From an uncultured Methylococcaceae bacterium (GTDB lineage Bacteria > Pseudomonadota > Gammaproteobacteria > Methylococcales > Methylomonadaceae): a stretch of DNA of 37,283 nucleotides. The notes below the pieces were generated by a model, which worked only from the letters and a program-made list of their open reading frames with translations, ran no database searches and had not been told where the DNA came from. The position numbers were made by a program, and so were the translations under genes. Location: assembly GCA_913056195.1 (NCBI GenBank), contig CAJXMF010000029.1:1-37283 (forward strand). The letters are read 5' to 3'. This document shows positions 35,678 through 37,283 of this stretch, in pieces; position 1 is the stretch's first letter, and each line of letters opens with the position of its first letter.

Positions 35678-36351
35678 AGCACCCGTCCTGCCGAAATTTC
35701 GATACGACGCTGGCAGTGACCGGCCAGGGCGGCATCGTGCGTGACCAGTACCAGTGTCGTGCCGTGTTCCTGATTGAGTTCGAATAACAAATCGGTGATG
35801 TGCCGGCCCGTTTGGCTGTCTAAATTACCGGTCGGTTCATCGGCAAACAAGATAGCCGGGCGGCTGACAAAGGCCCGCGCCAACGCCACCCGTTGCTGTT
35901 CGCCACCGGATAATTGTCGGGGCGTGTGGCTTGAGCGTTCCGTTAAACCGACACGCTCAAGCATCGCGCAGGCCTTGTCTTGTGCGTGCAGGTCTTCAAT
36001 CAGCTCCAGCGGCAGCATCACATTCTCCAGCGCGGTCAGGCCAGGCAATAATTGAAACGATTGAAACACAAAACCAATCAGTTCGCGCCGGACTTCGGCA
36101 CGTTCATCCTCATCCATCGCCGTTATCTCCTGCCCGGCAATGCGAATAATACCGGCACTGGCGTTGTCCAGTCCGGCCAGCAAACTCAACAGGGTTGACT
36201 TGCCGGAACCGGAGGCACCCAGGATAGCCAGGCTATCGCCTTTTGCAATTGTCAGGCTGACGGCGGATAAAATCGTCAGCGGGCCGTTACGGGTATCGAC
36301 GATTTTGCTAACATTGTCGGTTTCAATAATCGGTATAGAGGTTTGTGACAT
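35674..36351 (-). CDS. ybbA: ABC transporter ATPase, YbbA-like
   Basis: The protein is 225 aa from the ATG at 36351; a TTG two codons earlier is unnecessary. It is of the LolD/MacB type: Walker A GASGSGKST (about residues 46-54), Q-loop VFQSFQLLPGLTAL, signature RQLSGGEQQRVALARAF, Walker B ILFADEPTGNLD, and the H-loop VTHD. It drives YbbP. Its start codon shares bases with the tesA start codon on the other strand, as noted in the findings. Confidence 0.94.
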   Translation of the reverse strand: MSQTSIPIIETDNVSKIVDTRNGPLTILSAVSLTIAKGDSLAILGASGSGKSTLLSLLAGLDNASAGIIRIAGQEITAMDEDERAEVRRELIGFVFQSFQLLPGLTALENVMLPLELIEDLHAQDKACAMLERVGLTERSSHTPRQLSGGEQQRVALARAFVSRPAILFADEPTGNLDSQTGRHITDLLFELNQEHGTTLVLVTHDAALAGHCQRRIEISAGRVL

Positions 36352-36967
36352 GCGCAAGATAAGTGTTTTGATTGGGTTAATGCTATTGTCGGTGACTGTT
36401 CAGGCAAAATCAATCGTTGTTCTTGGTGACAGCATCAGTGCCGGTTACGGGATGGATGTCCGCCAGGGTTGGGTGAGCCTGTTGCAATCACGTTTGCAAA
36501 AAACAGACCCTGCGATAACGCTGTATAACGAGAGTATCAGCGGCGAGACGACAGCCGGTGGATTGGCCCGGATCAAAGCGATTCTAAAGCAGCGCCAGCC
36601 TGATATTGTCATCATCGAACTGGGCGCAAACGATGGCTTGCGCGGCCTTTCGTCTGTTCAGATGCAGAAGAATCTGCGGCGGATGATTGAACTCAGTCAA
36701 AACGCCGGCGCCAGGGTATTATTGCTGAGCATGCGTATTCCGCCGAATTATGGCAAACGTTATACCCGGATGTTTTATAACAGCTATGTCCAGTTAGGCG
36801 AACAATACGGTATTCCTGTCGTACCGTTTCTATTGGAAGACATCGCTCTAGCTAAACAGCTTATGCAAGCGGATGGTCTGCACCCTAACCAGAAAGCACA
36901 AGCCTTGATTGTAGAAAAAGTATGGCCGTATTTGAGCCGAATGCTAAACCAGTCCATGTCGAAATAG
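36350..36967 (+). CDS. tesA: Multifunctional acyl-CoA thioesterase/lysophospholipase TesA
   Basis: The protein is 205 aa, a periplasmic SGNH hydrolase. The signal peptide is MRKISVLIGLMLLSVTVQA. Block I is VVLGDSISAGYGM with the catalytic Ser, block II the Gly in ESISGETTAGG, block III GANDGLRG with Asn, block V DGLHPNQKAQ with Asp and His. The start at 36350 is fixed by the signal peptide; a longer frame upstream would run through ybbA antisense. The divergent tesA-ybbA-ybbP arrangement is the same as in E. coli. Confidence 0.95.
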   Translation: MRKISVLIGLMLLSVTVQAKSIVVLGDSISAGYGMDVRQGWVSLLQSRLQKTDPAITLYNESISGETTAGGLARIKAILKQRQPDIVIIELGANDGLRGLSSVQMQKNLRRMIELSQNAGARVLLLSMRIPPNYGKRYTRMFYNSYVQLGEQYGIPVVPFLLEDIALAKQLMQADGLHPNQKAQALIVEKVWPYLSRMLNQSMSK

Positions 36968-37160
36968 TTTTTCCTTAAGCGATGCGGTGCTGTGTTCGAG
37001 CCCGGCAATATCTTGTTGTGCAATCTGCATCTTGCAGGTTTCGATCATATTTTGTAAGGCTTCGCGTTCGGCATCGCACAGGTCGGGATACAGCCTTTCA
37101 GCCTGCTGCACAAGCTGTTCGGCGGCGATGATTTCCGCTGGCGCCGGCGTTAATCCTTTC
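36944..37160 (-). pseudogene. 3' remnant of a gene, possibly an Hsp70-like chaperone
   Basis: The last ~65 codons read AEIIAAEQLVQQAERLYPDL, then CDAEREALQNMIETCKMQIA and QDIAGLEHSTASLKEKLF before the stop, overlapping the tesA end by 24 bp on the opposite strand. The helical, charged pattern resembles the C-terminal lid of Hsp70/HscA-type proteins. Upstream of about 37160 the sequence changes character and enters a hairpin repeat; no homologous N-terminus continues in any frame. A possible alternative start (ATG at 37213 with GAGGAG before it) gives only 28 codons. The chaperone assignment is weak. Confidence 0.4.
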
Positions 37161-37165
37161 CTAGT

Positions 37166-37184
37166 TCCCAAACGCTGTTTGGGA
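37166..37184. repeat. Short perfect hairpin repeat
   Basis: TCCCAAAC (37166-37173) and GTTTGGGA (37177-37184) with a 3-nt loop form a stable hairpin. Such 'GTTCCCA...TGGGAAC' units are dispersed repeats in many bacteria. This one marks the broken 5' end of the remnant gene. Confidence 0.55.
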
Positions 37185-37283
37185 GTACATGAGGCAACAG
37201 CTCCGCTGTGACAGCCTGAAGGCAACGCTTATCCATATATGGACTCCTCGTTTATTGCAAGACAAATTTCCAATTTTGTAATA

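Noticed and set aside
36140-36349. Longer tesA frame starting inside ybbA
   Set aside because: It would place about 70 residues before a perfect signal peptide and is antisense to conserved ATPase motifs.

Overview
The window reads as chromosomal DNA of a halotolerant gammaproteobacterium. A methylotroph or methanotroph of the Methylococcales type is my best guess. The reasons are a complete ectABC-ectD cluster with a divergent MarR regulator (EctR) and an operator like the one described in methanotrophs, alanine dehydrogenase beside pgm and glk, and several copper-handling genes. No 16S or methane-oxidation gene is present, so the taxon is an inference.

Layout. (1) 1-2.2 kb is mobile DNA: two integron gene cassettes with recognisable attC sites (a lipoprotein, then HigBA), followed by an antitoxin and a truncated RelE/ParE-type toxin. 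The toxin runs straight into the remains of a TonB-dependent receptor gene (2.2-2.9 kb), marking a recombination junction. (2) 3.0-13.0 kb is an export locus: EmrAB-like MFS pump genes on the minus strand, then divergently a TetR regulator, a TolC-like protein and a YbhGFSR-like ABC exporter (adaptor, double ATPase, two permeases). A palindrome sits between the two arms. (3) 13.1-13.3 kb is a small transposon-like element with 14-bp inverted ends and an 8-bp target duplication of IS66 style. (4) 13.4-15.2 kb holds a small charged-repeat secreted protein and a sigma factor-DUF3619-DUF3106 operon. (5) 15.3-21.4 kb is the osmoadaptation block: a DUF488 protein and a Na+/solute symporter, then ectD, ectC, ectB and ectA on the minus strand, and ectR on the plus strand. 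(6) 21.6-22.6 kb pairs an Lpp-like lipoprotein with an L,D-transpeptidase. (7) 22.6-27.3 kb is a tight run pgm-yjbQ-DUF411-glk-ald. (8) 27.8-30.8 kb is a bufferin-type RiPP operon on the minus strand: an unknown secreted protein, an unusually long Cys/Met-repeat precursor, a DUF692 enzyme and a DUF2063 partner. An intrinsic terminator lies between precursor and enzyme. (9) 30.9-32.2 kb carries two toxin-antitoxin modules, one with a frameshifted toxin. (10) 32.2-37.0 kb is ybbA-ybbP plus an adaptor-like protein, divergent from tesA, with start codons that share the bases CATG. The window ends in a broken gene next to a hairpin repeat.

How the genes work together. The ectoine genes make ectoine from aspartate semialdehyde and hydroxylate it; no dedicated aspartokinase gene is attached. 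The bufferin operon should make a modified periplasmic peptide that binds copper, and the DUF411 protein in the sugar operon may also handle copper. The two exporters around the TetR gene probably share the TolC-like channel and the regulator. The best candidates for something new are the expanded bufferin precursor with its attenuated operon, the integron remnant, the IS66-type miniature element, and the sigma-DUF3619-DUF3106 module with its charged-repeat neighbour.
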